Below are positions 13,226 through 24,764 of a stretch of 64,000 nt of DNA, piece by piece. The notes below the pieces were generated by a model, which saw nothing but the letters and a program-made list of their open reading frames with translations, was not told the DNA's origin and ran no database searches. The stretch spans positions 42,400,728 to 42,464,727 of the forward strand of contig ML679970.1 of the NCBI GenBank assembly GCA_007922225.1, written 5' to 3'. This stretch comes from Emydura subglobosa (Eukaryota; Chordata; Testudines; Chelidae). Each line of letters begins with the position of its first letter. Position 1 is the stretch's first letter. The translations under genes were made by a program, and so were the position numbers.

Positions 13226-14180
13226 GGATCTTTTTGGTTGGCATCTCTGGAGGAAGCAGGTCCCTGGAACGGACAGCCCACAGGACCAGTGGAGAGAGGC
13301 CAACTCAGGTCAGTCTGATTGACAGGGCAGGCAGGACAATGAGGGAGCTAGGAGGATGGGGGGAGCCCAGCCGTCTGTGGGAGCTGGAGCTGCCTGCTTG
13401 GGCATGCAGGGGCAGAGCTGACCTGAGCTAAGGCCAAAGCAGCCTGCAGCTGGAAAAGGAGCCCAGGAAGCTGAACTGAGCTGAGCCACAGCAGCAGAGC
13501 CAGAGGGGCATCCCAGAGAGCCAAGCGCAGCTGCACTGAAGCAGAGCGAGCTGGGGCTGGAGCCTGTCTGGAGCCGGGTGTGGTGAGCAGCTGGGGAGAA
13601 CGAGGGGTACTCTGGGAGTGTGTGTCTAGGGGCAGAGCAGGGGTCTGACTCAGCATCCCTGCAATGCAGCCAGGGCCTGGACAGTGGGCCTGCGATGTGT
13701 GACACAGACTGTGAACCTTCCTTACACCCCAGAGACGCTGTGTGTGGTGCCCCGGGCCAGCGGGCAGTGCTGGGTGTTTTCCTTTAACCTTTCTCCTTTT
13801 TTCTTATTTTTGTATTTGATTTTTTATTGCTGTTTGTTTAATACATTGTGTTGATTTACAGTGTATAAAATGATCAGTGGGTCAGGGAAGCGCCCAGTGC
13901 AGAGTTAGTATCCGGAGTGGGGACACCCTAGCCCCTGCCGTAAGGGACCACAGCAAGATTGGGCATTGAGCCCCAGGAATCCTGGGCCCAGCCTTGTCGG
14001 GGTTACAGGGACCCCACCACTCAGGAGAGTGGGAGGGGAGCCCTTGAAGTCAGGTGGGCCTTTGGGGAAAGGGAGTGGAAGCAGGGACTCAGATCCCTTT
14101 ACTAACCAACTCCACTGGGGCAGTGTGAGAGCCAGGAACATTCCTCACAACAGTGGGCCCATTCCCCGCTTACACTTGCA
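13226..14180 (+). mobile_element. LTR-like dispersed repeat (probable retroelement LTR and leader)
   Basis: A GC-rich first half (13226-13780) is followed by a T-rich tract (13781-13840), an 'aatacattgtgttgattta' segment that looks like a mutated AATAAA poly(A) signal, and a GC-rich second half. The block ends near 'cctcacaacagtgggcccat' at 14133-14154. A sequence ending in CA followed by a Gly/Pro-tRNA-like primer site would suit an LTR boundary. I recall this text as a common turtle repeat, but its class is an inference. Long open frames here are compositional, on both strands, and I do not treat them as genes. Confidence 0.4.
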
Positions 14181-14784
14181 AAAGGGGGTGGGGAGGGACA
14201 GGGGAAGGGCACCAGCAGGGACCACTACAAATGCAGGACTTTGGCAGCCGGGCATTCCTGGAACCGGAGCTTTCTCCAAAGGGGGCAGGATGAGCATAGG
14301 GCCAGCCAGTGGAGCTGAGCCAGTATGGGTGGGGCGCTCACACCTCTCCCGTTAAACTTATGTAAACTGAGGGAATAATTTGAGGATTCCTGCTGAGTTC
14401 TCCACACCCCGCTACAACACAAGCTGGGGCTTAAAAGCCTTTATCATGGGAAGCTAAGATTGGCCCAGCACCGGGGACATTGTGTGCAAGAGAATGAAAG
14501 GAATAACTCCAGTTAGCAAAATCCTCATGACAGACACAGCAATTGAGGCACACCTTCTCTCTATGTACTTGAACAAGCTTAGCTCCTGGGGCACATGACT
14601 GCTCCCCAGGAGATAAAGGCCTTCCTCACTGTTCTCTCTCCCATGGAGAGGACCAGCATGGCTGGTAAAGCTTAAATAGCAATTTGAGTGGAGGTTCTTC
14701 TGCCTTAGCCTGTCTCCCCCTCTCAAATAATAACAGAATGATGCCACTCATACTTCCATGCCAAGAGCCTCAGAGGGAGGAGGG

Positions 14785-14910
14785 GGCAGTTTTATTATTC
14801 CCATTTTACAGATGGGAGAACTGAGACACAAGAACACAATGCACTTCCATCACATGCCCATAGAAATCAGTGGCAGAGCTAGGAATGGAATCCAGGAGCC
14901 CCACCACCCA
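14785..14910 (-). mobile_element. MIR-like ancient SINE fragment
   Basis: Read on the minus strand, the segment follows the MIR core. On the plus strand, 'ttattattcccattttacag' and 'atgggagaactgagacac' are visible, then 'gtggcagagctaggaatgga', then 'atccagga'. These correspond to the MIR text 'tctgccac', 'ctcagtttcc' and 'tctgtaaaatgg' in reverse. It is diverged, as expected for an old family. Confidence 0.65.
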
Positions 14911-17734
14911 GGAGGGAGATCAGAGAAAAGGAAGGGCAGCCAAGAGTAGCTTCTAGTAGCCAGGAGGGGGAGCTTAAAAGAAAACTGCTCACTCCTGGCA
15001 GCCCTGCTTATGAGCAACATCTCAGCTGGCATGAGAGTTTGTGTGGCAGCAGGGACAGCCATTTAAAGCTTGTACAGATCATTTTCTATGAATTCAGGTT
15101 TATTTACCAGCATTGTGCATAGGAGACCTGAGGTTACCAGGCTAACACGACTTCTTTCTCCTAACTTAACACTAATCAGCACCGCTTGGAGGCAGTTCTT
15201 TAAATCAGTAACCCTAGTGTGGACAGCATGGCAGGATGGTCCCCAGGGCTGCAGTCTCTCCCCATAGAAATCAATCCCTCTCCTCATCCCTGGGAGAACA
15301 GGAGAATTACTGGGTGTCTTTGTCCTACTAACCACAGCTGCTTGGGGAAGTGGGGAGACACAGAGTAATGCCCCTGAGGATCCCACACACTCTTAAGAGC
15401 TGCATGTATTTTGTGGGCCCCATCCCTTCATATGACCTCACAGGGTTAGGAAAAGTCTCTGGGTAAAAATCTGTGCTGCACTCATTGGAGGCATGGCTTT
15501 CCCACTCCACTCCAAACAAGACTCTCCAAGACTTAATCAAAGTCACCCCACCCCTCCAGGATTCTCTAGTCACACAGATCATTACAGGCTCAAGCACAGA
15601 TACCCTGTCAGGGACAGTGGTCAGCACATGATGCACTGCATCTGTCTCCAGCTGGTAGATGGTCCCAGGGAGACCACTGGCTGCTGGTGCTGGTTAGAGC
15701 AGTTGAGGGGGCCTATGCCCAGAGTTGGCACAACGTGGAAAATCAGGGCATTAAAATCAGCTTTCCGAGTGTCTCCCCCTCTCTGCTGCATCCAGTGGAA
15801 GCTAGATGCAGCAGAGAATATTGTGTCATAAATCAATTAGTTTGTGCTTCTTTCTTCCGCATTCTTCACAGAGAAACCACTTTCACAACTTTCTAGAGAA
15901 TTAGACCACAACAGAGGTGTGATTGTTTTGCTAAATTTCTCCCTGTGTTAGGCCAACTCCTTTCCAAAGTATGAACACAGTGCCATTGAATGTTCATAAT
16001 TAACAGTAGTTACTTCTGGGTTCTTAATCCTGTGTGGTTCTGAGAACGTAACAACGCAGTCCTGCTTCAGTTTTGATTCAGAGCTGAGCCTATGTAGAGA
16101 CGTTAATGTAGTTAAGGAAATGCTTTTGAATTTAGTGAAATTGCAAAAGTTACTGCACAGTTGGATACCCAGCTACAACTTTGAAAGCAGCTGTTACATC
16201 ATCATCAGGGGACAAGCCAGGTGTAAATATTCAGAGCGGCAGTATAAAATGTCATCAAAACCAGACAGCTGCATGGGACAGTGCTACATGGCTTTACCTA
16301 TACAGTCCCCCAGGTCCCCTTACTCAGGAGTTGTCTTCTGCTTCTTAACCTGCTGCAATGAAGCCTCATGCCTGCTTTAGAGACTCTGTGCATCTGGCTC
16401 CTGCTGCTTGAACAGTCAGGGGTGGGGGAACTCGAAGACATTACACACCAAAGGGCTGGGGAAATAGGTTAGGAGCCTTTCAAAAGAATTGTTGCTTTTA
16501 AGCCAAATTGACTCGCAGTACTCCAGTTTGCTTTTTCTAATTAAACAGATTAATCTGAATCACATGGGAAGAAAAGAGAATGAATGAGATGCCATAAAAT
16601 GACAGATTTACAGCCTCCCCAGATGTTCTTCCCATGGTAGAATCCCCTGAAAATGGACTTGGCCCTGGTTTCCTTTCATCATGGTTCCATGATTCGGTGT
16701 CTGCTTCCACAACCTGTATTGTTGTCTGTCTGTCTCTCTCCTATTCCTCTTTCTTCATCATATCCTGGGTTCCTTCCTGCACCCACCTAAATCAGTTCTC
16801 TGCTTCAGATTCTTTCATTTTCAGCAGGAGCTCACTCCACTACCCATCGTGACTTTTAAGCCTCCTTGTTTTATCCAAGCACTGAGCTACTCCTTAATGC
16901 ACCTGCTGACCCACTTTCCAACTGCTGTAGTAACAATACTTAACCAAGTTGCTACCTCTAATTACCCAGTTAACTGGGGTCCAGACTTCCTTCCCTTCAC
17001 CAGTCAGGCTTCAACAGGGTCCTTATTATCCCTGCAGAAAATGGAAAGTGTCAGCTTTAGCTGTAGCTTTCTGTTTACTAGCTTGAGTTAGTCACTGCTG
17101 CACATACAGACTCTGTTCAGCAGGGCTAGTGGTAAAGCACCACATTGTAGTCACAAACTGGATGGTGACAGAACAAGGTCAGAACTGTCCATTCTCCTTG
17201 TTTCTCAATGAAATTATCTTAGCATCGCATGATCTCTTCTGGGTGATCGTTTGACTTCATAGTGGTGGTGGTTGTTGTAGATTTTAGGGCCAGAAGGGAA
17301 CATGGGAGCTTGCCTGAGTGAACCAGCCTTATCGGAAGGTTGCTCTTGTGTGGTGTGGTGTGGAGCAGCCCATTTCTGATAGCACATTTACCTCTCTACA
17401 TGGAACCTACTGCTAGAAGTCGGAGCTGCTATCCAGTATCTAAAATGATCTGGACTATGAGCGCTAAGCACTGTGATCTCTGGCAATATGGGACAGCATT
17501 GAACAGAAGGTGGGGGTTGGCTTTTGGAGTCTTTGTGTCGTCATGATACAGGGTGGATTATATTGTGCAGAGTTCTGAGTCTCACTTTCACATGTTCCTT
17601 GCTGGAACAGGCCAGGTGTGTTGGGAGCTGCTGTGTGCTCTCAAAGACTGACTGTGTTACAGAAATCTGCCACCAAGCAGGGCATGAGAACTATGTTACA
17701 GCAGTTCTTCGGGTCCCCTCAAGGTTAGGGCCCC

Positions 17735-17935
17735 ATTGCACTGATCACTGTACAAATATCTAGCGAAAGACAGACGCTGCCCCAAAGAGCTTGCAGTCTA
17801 AATGGATAAGACAGACAAAGGGAATTATCCCCAGATGGGAAACTGAGGCACAGAGACTTGCCTGAGATCATGCAAGAGGTCTGTGGGGTGGCTGAGAATT
17901 GAACTAAGATCTCAAGTTTTAGATTAGTGTCTTCT
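17735..17935 (-). mobile_element. MIR-like ancient SINE fragment
   Basis: The plus strand shows 'ccaaagagcttgcagtctaa', 'cagatgggaaactgaggcac', 'agagacttgcctgagatcat' and 'gagaattgaactaagatctc'. The last three match the reverse complement of the MIR body. The first is a common companion sequence in amniote MIR-like repeats. The orientation and family are clear; the exact ends are not. Confidence 0.65.
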
Positions 17936-20009
17936 CCACAAGGCCATACATTCTGGATAAGCAAAGGATGGATCCTTATCTGAACCTCCTGTATCTAAAC
18001 ATTGGATTGGAAATTTCCTGACAAGAGGCTTTCCCATTCCCTCCTCCTGCCTTTCAGGGGAATGCTTCCACTTCCAGGCACACACACAAAAATTAGCAGT
18101 ACAAATGTTAACCATCTAAAAATATTTAAAAGCTCAGAAAAGGTTTTGTTTGAGTTTTTCTCTTGATAAAGTTCCGTTCCCATCCTGCCCCTTCTTTCCT
18201 CCTCAAATGATTCTTACTGGCAGTAGCTATGGATACCACACTGGTGGCACAAGCTCATCTCTGCATTCCCTTGAGATGGATCTCAAGGAATTATGAGAGG
18301 ACACACAGTAACACCAGTTTACAGTGTGATATGTCCTTACATCTTGCTATGAGGTAATGTGAGATAGCCCCTCTTTCATGTATGGTAACCCTTCACTCTG
18401 TTCCATAGTGACTTGTCTTCAGGGAGATATGGTGAACGAAATTCAGAAGTCAAGTCTAGGGGCTGTAAGTTACCATTTGGTAACTGGGTAAGGGAGTCTC
18501 AGTTGGCGACTTGCTTTAACTTACACTTCCTTATACCCTCCTGCTTGCTGTTTTTCATGCCTCCCTCCTCCTTGGTGCTCCTTGAAGGGCAAGCTGCTTT
18601 TCCTCAGGTTTCAAAAGACAGATTTCCTTTGTATGCCATCCATTTCCAGGCTAGCGAAGTTCCTTAGTTTCATTATGATTCCAGGTCAGACTGAGAGGGA
18701 GGCTCAGGTGGTGAAACAGATGTGCTGAGGGTGGGGAGTCATAAGTTTCACCTGCTTAGACTCAGCTGGACTCACAGGTCAGCTGACTTAAAGGTGTGTT
18801 GCTGTTCCCACAGGCTCCCCAGATAGTCCTTACAAATGCTGTCTTTGGTTGGGCCTCAGGAGACATCATGCCGCTAGTGCCCCACCCAAGATAATAGAAT
18901 TCTGTGTTCAGGTTTGAGCAGAAGGCTTTTGTCGTAAACTTTTAGCATGTGTCTTCATAAGTGGTCACCTACTGTCTGTACGTTAAAACAGTTACTTTGG
19001 AAATGCAAGCCCACTCTGTTGGCTTGTCACTTAGTGTACAGCTCATTCTGTTTCCTGGATAGTTAAAAGAAGTAGTTAGAGAGCAACTTCTTCCCTTTAT
19101 ATGATTAGGGCTTAATATCATTTTCTGTCACTTACTGTGCTTTGAGTGCTTTTCCCAACAGACACTGCTTTCAGTCATCACAGCAAAGCTACTCCAGCAT
19201 TTACATCATTCTACACTCTGGAGGGTATGTGGAGGAGTATGATCCTCCAGAGCCCTTGCGCTCCTGAGCCATTGAAACAATCCCTGATTAGCCAAAAGAA
19301 ATTGTGAGAAACCACCCTCTTGTCACAATTTAGCCATGTCTTCACTACAAAATTATGTTGACCTAAGTTACATCAGCACACAGCCACCACTGTTAGCACA
19401 TCACTTTTGCGCGTGCACACTTGGCTCCTTGTGTCGTCAGTGCATGAACTGACCAGGAGCGCTTGTATCAATGCAGAGTGCAGTGCACCATGGGTGGGTA
19501 TTCCACTGTGCAGCTCGCCACCATCCAGTGCAGGGTCTTTTGGGAAGTTTTTGCACTGCCTGATGGGGCTGAAATGAGTTGTGCAGGGATGACTGGAAAT
19601 GTGGGGGTCAACTTCCCATAGTGCAGTGTTCTCCATCCCATAATTTCATCGGCATCCCATAATTTTCGCTCTTTCTTTTCAAAATCCCACAAACCTGTGC
19701 ATCCCTCCTTGCTGTCCACTATCTCTGACAGAGGCCTTGGGCCTGCACATCTCTGCACTGCCTGAGCATTGCAAGCACTGGGCACATGATCCTGCAGTAT
19801 TTGCAGAGCCACAGGGGACATGATTCCTTGGAGGCCAGATTACTGCGGGACATAGAAACAATTCAAGGTTGTCAGAGATGTTCATGGAGATGATAGAGCG
19901 CTGGTTCTGGGCCCAAGAAACAAGCACTGACTGATGGAATCATATTGTCATACAGGTTAGGGATGACAAGCAGCGGCTGCAGAGCTTTTGAATGCCCATG
20001 GCCCCATTC

Positions 20010-20819
20010 CTGGATCTGTGTGCCAAACTCGCCCCAGCCCTCTAGCTCAGGTACACCAAAATGAGAGCTGCATTGACAGTTGAGAAGTGAGTGGTGATTG
20101 CACTGTGGAAACTTGCAATGCCATGTTGCTACCGGTCAGTCAAGAATTAATTTGGAGTTGGGAAATCCACTGCAGTGGCCATTGTCATGCAAGTGTACAG
20201 GGCCGTTTATCGCCTTGCACTGTACAGGATGGTTACTCTGGTCACAGTGGATGGTTTTGCAGCAATGGGGTTCCCGAACTGCAGTGGGGCGGTAGATGGC
20301 AAGCATATCCCTATCTTGGCACCAGTGTACATCAACAGAGAGGACTACTTTTCTATCATTATGCAAGCACTAGTGGATCACCAGGAATGCTTTACTGACA
20401 TCAGTGTGGGCTGGTCCAGGAAGGTGTATGATACACACATCTTTAAAAACACAGCACTGTTCTGAAAGCTGGAAGCAGGGACTTTCTTCCCTGACTGGCA
20501 GATTACCATTGAGAATGTTGAAATGCCAGTAGTGATCCTGGGTGACCCAGCCTGCCCCTTGCTTCCATGGCTCATGAAGCCATTCACTGGCCACCTTGGC
20601 ACCAAAGAGCACTTCAAGTACAGGCTGAGCGGGTGCAGAACGACAGGAGAATGTGCCTTTGGTTGTCTGAAGGATCGCTGGGGTTGTCTACTTACAAGAT
20701 TGAACCTCAGTGAGAAAAGTTTTCCAATGGTTGTAGCTGTCTGCTGTGTCCTGCATAATATTGTGAAGCAAAGGGGGGAAGGTTTCCGCTGGAGTGGAGG
20801 TGGAGCAGCTGTCTGCTGA
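20010..20819 (+). pseudogene. Harbinger (HARBI1-like) DDE transposase, broken
   Basis: The main frame (20175-20819) reads through the transposase core. Val-Asp-Gly-Phe-Ala-Ala-Met-Gly-Phe-Pro-Asn-Cys is followed by Ala-Val-Asp-Gly-Lys-His-Ile, with the first catalytic Asp at 20295-20297. The second Asp is in Leu-Gly-Asp-Pro-Ala at 20544-20546, and the Glu is in Gly-Glu-Cys-Ala-Phe-Gly at 20649-20651. A C-terminal Cys-Val-Leu-His-Asn-Ile segment follows. All three catalytic residues are therefore still encoded. A single TGA at 20463-20465 splits the frame at a place where Arg is usual, so CpG decay of CGA is likely. Upstream (20010-20175) the N-terminal part continues with further stops and small frame slips. 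The enzyme would cut and rejoin the transposon ends in the nucleus. Confidence 0.85.
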
Positions 20820-21143
20820 ATTTGAACAGCCAGATACAAGGGTTATTAGAAGAGCTCAACGTGGAGCTATGCGGCTCAGGGAGGCTTTGAAAAACCATTT
20901 TAACAGTGAGCCAGAGTAGTGTGTGTTGCTGTAGTGTGCTCTACCTGGCCTTTCTTTTTGTAGTCAGGTATGAATCTTGTAGTGAGTGCTGTGTATGTAG
21001 GAATGTAACATTGTCAATGCACCCATTGATATTGTTTGTGAATGATGTTGTGGGTTGTGTGACACAGTGCAGTAACAGGGAATTAGTCACTATCAAAACT
21101 GCTCAGCACCAACCAGCATCAATTGTGAATAAAATGAACCAGG

Positions 21144-23381
21144 TGTGATGGGGTCCCTGGGGTATAACCTGGGACTAGGGTACGGTTATGGCCCCTTAGC
21201 TGTCCAGCCTGGGCTGTCCTTCAGAATGCCTTGCTAGTGACAAGCAGCAAACCCCTCCAGGCAATGTTATCACTCTGCATAACAGCATGTGGAGCCCCTC
21301 ACCCAGCTAGATTGCATAAATGCTCCCAGAGGCACTCATGAATCTCACAGAAAAAGGCACCAGCCAGTTCACCCCAGCGCCCTGCCTTGCACCCCAAATT
21401 TGCCCTGTCCTCTGGTCAGAAGCCTGACCAGTAGAATTTTATTACCTTGTCTGACCCCTCCCACAATGTGGGGAAGATATACACCAGCTTTTGTTAATTG
21501 AGCTTAGATTTTCCAAGCACTTCAACCAAGACACACTGTTTTAAGATAAAATATTGAACAGATTTATTAACGACAGAATGGTGGACTTTGAGTGAGTATA
21601 AGTGGTATGCCTAAGAGATCGGCGATCAGTACCAAAACTAACAAAGATAAACACGCAATCTAAATCATAAACCTTTAACACTAGGCATTGTCTAGATTAA
21701 GCAGTTTTCTCACCCCACTGGATGTTACAGTTCTCAATGTACAGGCTTCTTCTCCCTTAAGCCTGGATCCAGTCTCTTTGTGTTCCAGCGTTCCTATTGA
21801 TTTCAGCGTAGGTGGGGGTGAAGAAAGGACCAAAACATGCAGCCCCTGTTCCTTATTTTATATCTTTTGACCATGTATTCAGTAGACATTAGTCGAGGCA
21901 TGGCCAGGTGGGCTCTGCTGAGTCACAAGGTTGCTCAGTATCCCCAGTGTCATCTTGTGCAATTGAGTCATAGGGTTGAGAAATCTCCATTGTATAGTCT
22001 TATGCAATTGTCATTGTATTGTAAATCCTTAGATTACAATTATAACTCCCCTGCAGGATAATAGTCCTTAATACCCTCCTGGGTGGGGCGACTACCCTTG
22101 TAGAAGAAAATCTTAAATTTATAGCATATTTCTTTTAACAACTGTGACCCGTCCATGCCCAGGATAGCCAACTGATAATGCCAAGGTCAGGGCAGGCTGC
22201 AAATGGAGAGCAGATTCTCCCAGCACTGATGGATGTCACTAAAGCCAGACTTCCCAACCAGCCACAAACTGCACTTCCAAATCCCCACAGAAGCCAGTAC
22301 ACAAATGCACACAGCCCCCTTTACTGCATTTCAGCTCCAGGCTCCCAAATCAGCACTAGGTCCAGTAAAGAGACCAGTTATTTAAACTCTCTGCTCTTTA
22401 CTAAAAAGGTTCCCTCTGACCCCAAGGGATCACCCACAGTACCAGATCAATATAAGTTTGGATCTTACCTAAAATACCACACTGGCAGCCAATCCTTCAG
22501 TAACTAGAACTAAAGGTTTACTGTAAAAAGAAAGAAATAAACCATGAGAGAAATGTTAAAGGGTTAAAGCAAATCACAGATATACAAATGATTAAAAGTC
22601 CATATACATCAGGTTTCTGGAAGAAATGTGGATTTGCAGGCTTGTATAGCTCCCTCTGGTTCACATCCAGTACTTGGATGGGTCTAGGTCCTTCAGTTCA
22701 GTTGCAAGATGAATTGATCCAGAGGTCGGTGTGTGTCTGCAGACTGGACAGGAGCAAAGACAAACTGGATCCTGTGGTTTGATCTTATAAACCCCCTCCC
22801 CCGGCCATGCGGCCTGTGGACAGTTACAAGACCCAGACTGGAGTCCAGAGTCACATGGGCCAATCCTGATGACTCTTCAGGAGTGCTTGTGCCCCTCCCA
22901 TCTGTGAGTGCCTCAATAGGCCATTAAGCAGGCTATTGTCTTGCTGCCTCTCTGTCTGGGGTGTGTCCCAGCCAGCCCAAATTGACATACAGAAATAGGA
23001 ATACCTCCATAACTTTCATTTTACATATAATACATGAACATAAGCATTAGTATCTTACTCAGCACGATATATTCTTTCTAACAGTACCTGACATGATGTA
23101 TCTCACATGCATTATCATGATTCTGCCATCCTGATGTCACTCAATATACTAAATATACCCCCCCACTCAAGCCAGCCCGCGTGACAACTATGCAGTAAAA
23201 TCTCATAACTTGATACATACTAATGATACACACACTTTGACAGCATAATGGGTTTTAGCAGATCCTGACTTTTCCTATGATACCTTACATGATATGCTTT
23301 ATATATGAAACATATCATAATTATATATAAAGGATGAATGTGGGGGTTTCAGCGTGCTGCCTGGAGGTACAGTGTGTCACA
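21144..23381. mobile_element. Outer LTR (solo) inserted in the Harbinger element
   Basis: The unit begins 'tgtgatggggtccctgg' and ends 'acagtgtgtcaca', giving TG...CA ends. Imperfect 5-bp duplications flank it: ccagg at 21139-21143 and tcagg at 23382-23386. Removing the inner LTR leaves about 1.2 kb (21144-22142 plus 23187-23381). A 'gatttattaac' motif near 21559 and an AT-rich right end parallel the inner LTR, suggesting related families. No internal retroviral genes remain, so it is a solo LTR. Orientation is not settled. Confidence 0.65.
22143..23186. mobile_element. Inner LTR (solo), same family as 43958-45044
   Basis: The unit runs from 'tgtgacccgtccatgccc' to 'agcccgcgtgaca'. It aligns along its length with 43958-45044; shared stretches include 'cccagcactg', 'cccaaccagccacaaac', 'acacagccccctttactgca', 'ccagtaaagaga' and 'tacatatatcaggttt'-like text. 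The flanking duplication is not clean: 'acaac' on the left, and the right boundary reads 'gacaactatg', which may be a slipped copy. It splits the outer LTR and is therefore younger than it. No coding sequence is retained. Confidence 0.7.
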
Positions 23382-23559
23382 TCAGGCAATAAAAAAAATG
23401 TAAAACATAATAAAACTCAAGTTAAATTAAATTAAGTAACAAAACTTGTGAAGGGGAAAGAGCAGTCGTCCATTTCAGGTACACATACACCAACCATGGC
23501 TTTCGCGGGTCAATGTATGTGAGGCTGTGATGGTCTTTAATGTCACTCAGAGTGGTATG

Positions 23560-24420
23560 TCATGTGGTATGTTGAAGAGGGATGTAGAGAGGTCCTGATA
23601 CTGAGTTCTCAATGGGCTGCAGAGGGAGGTGAGCACGTGATTGTTGAACCTGCAGGTCCACCAGACTCTGCAGCATCTCGTTGCTGCTGGAGAGGCGCAA
23701 GTGTCTCCTGCTGCACATGCTTCTCCATTTCCTGCACCTTTCTCCTTTCCACTCTGTCCTTCTCTGGGCTGTCTGCAATGGTGATCCTCCAGGCCCTGAG
23801 CTCATTCTCTGTTACAGCACTGGCTTGCAGGATCTCCTGGAACATGTCATCTTAAGTCCTACTCTTTCTCCTCCTTATCTGGCTCTGGCATTCTTGCAGG
23901 TGTTCAGGGGGAGACCCTGAAGGCTGCAATGGTAGCAGCTGCAGATACAACACACAGAGTGACCATACCTCCTCCTTCTCGCTGTTCACGGCAGAGGCCT
24001 GTGACTTGGCTCCTCAGAAGTATCCATAGCGCTCTTGGGGGTGGTGGGGAGGGCTCTGCTGAGGATAGTATACAGCTTTTTGTAAAAGCAGCAGGTCTGT
24101 GGCTTCGTACCGATTTATTGTTGGCCTCTCTGGTCTTCTCGTCTGCCTGCTGCAGCCTCTTGGCTTTTATGTGGCACTACTGCTGGTCCGTATTGTAGCC
24201 CTTCTCCTGCATTCCCCAAACAATCTGCTCGTAGATGTCTATGTGTGGTTTGAAATTGTGCCTGCACCGTCTTTGTTCCCCACAGACCCAGGAGATCCAG
24301 AATCTTCTGTTTACTCCAGACAGGAGTGCATCTGGAGCGTGTGGATGGCATGGTCAGCTGGGCAGTTTCATTCAACAATAGAGAGCTGGTAGGTGTGCTT
24401 GCCAAGCCGGGCAATCAGGA
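23560..24420 (-). pseudogene. Harbinger Myb/SANT-like accessory protein, frameshifted
   Basis: On the minus strand an open stretch at 24115-24414 carries the start of a Myb/SANT-like domain: Pro-Val-Trp-Ser-Lys-Gln followed by Leu-Leu-Gly-Leu-Trp-Gly and Val-Gln-Ala-Gln. After frame slips, the C-terminal coiled-coil part is seen at 23609-23845, with Lys-Val-Gln-Glu-Met-Glu-Lys-His-Val-Gln-Gln-Glu, and then a Gln-rich end in another frame to 23560. In PIF/Harbinger elements such a protein binds the transposon ends and helps bring the transposase into the nucleus. The gene converges on the transposase gene. Several frameshifts make it a pseudogene. Confidence 0.75.
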
Positions 24421-24764
24421 AAAATAATTTTAAAAATCCGTGGGTCTTTAAAGAGGTATGGGGGACTTCCAGTCTACCTGGCCCCTGGCCAGTGGAGTTC
24501 GCACCAGTTACCAGAGCAGTCAGCATAGAGCATTGTGGGACAGCTCCTGAAGGCCAGTAATTGTAACACAGTGTCTATACTCACACTGCATCGACTTAAC
24601 GACATTGACTGTGACTCTGCACTACACTGGGAGATAGTGTTATTAAATCAACCAAGCAACGCACTTATGTTAGCGGGAGCCAAATTTAAGTAAAGACACA
24701 CGCACAAGTAGGTTGACAAAAGCTGCCTTGCATTGACCTACAGTGTAGTGTCGTCTAGGCCTTA

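Larger units (their letters stand above)
14181..19329. other. Unassigned DNA with ancient SINE fragments
   Basis: Apart from the two MIR-like pieces listed separately, no mobile-element termini, conserved domains or RNA genes are evident. Open frames are short and unsupported. Confidence 0.5.
19333..24761 (+). mobile_element. Harbinger/PIF DNA transposon, structurally complete, with nested LTRs
   Basis: TTA trinucleotides at 19330-19332 and 24762-24764 flank the element, the target-site duplication expected of PIF/Harbinger. The ends are diverged inverted repeats. The left starts 'gccatgtcttcactacaaaa', and the right, read inward on the minus strand, starts 'ggcctagacgacactacact'. Inside are the two genes typical of the superfamily in tail-to-tail arrangement: a DDE transposase on + (about 20010-20819) and a Myb/SANT-like DNA-binding protein on - (about 23560-24420). 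Two LTRs lie between them and account for about 2.24 kb of the length. Both genes carry stops and frameshifts, so the copy should be immobile. Confidence 0.9.

Noticed and set aside
13310..13705. Long minus-strand open frames
   Set aside because: Overlapping frames on both strands in GC-rich LTR-like repeat sequence, without domains.
17107..17160. tRNA-like 'ggctagtggtaaagcacc'
   Set aside because: Box A-like only. No box B at proper spacing and no cloverleaf.
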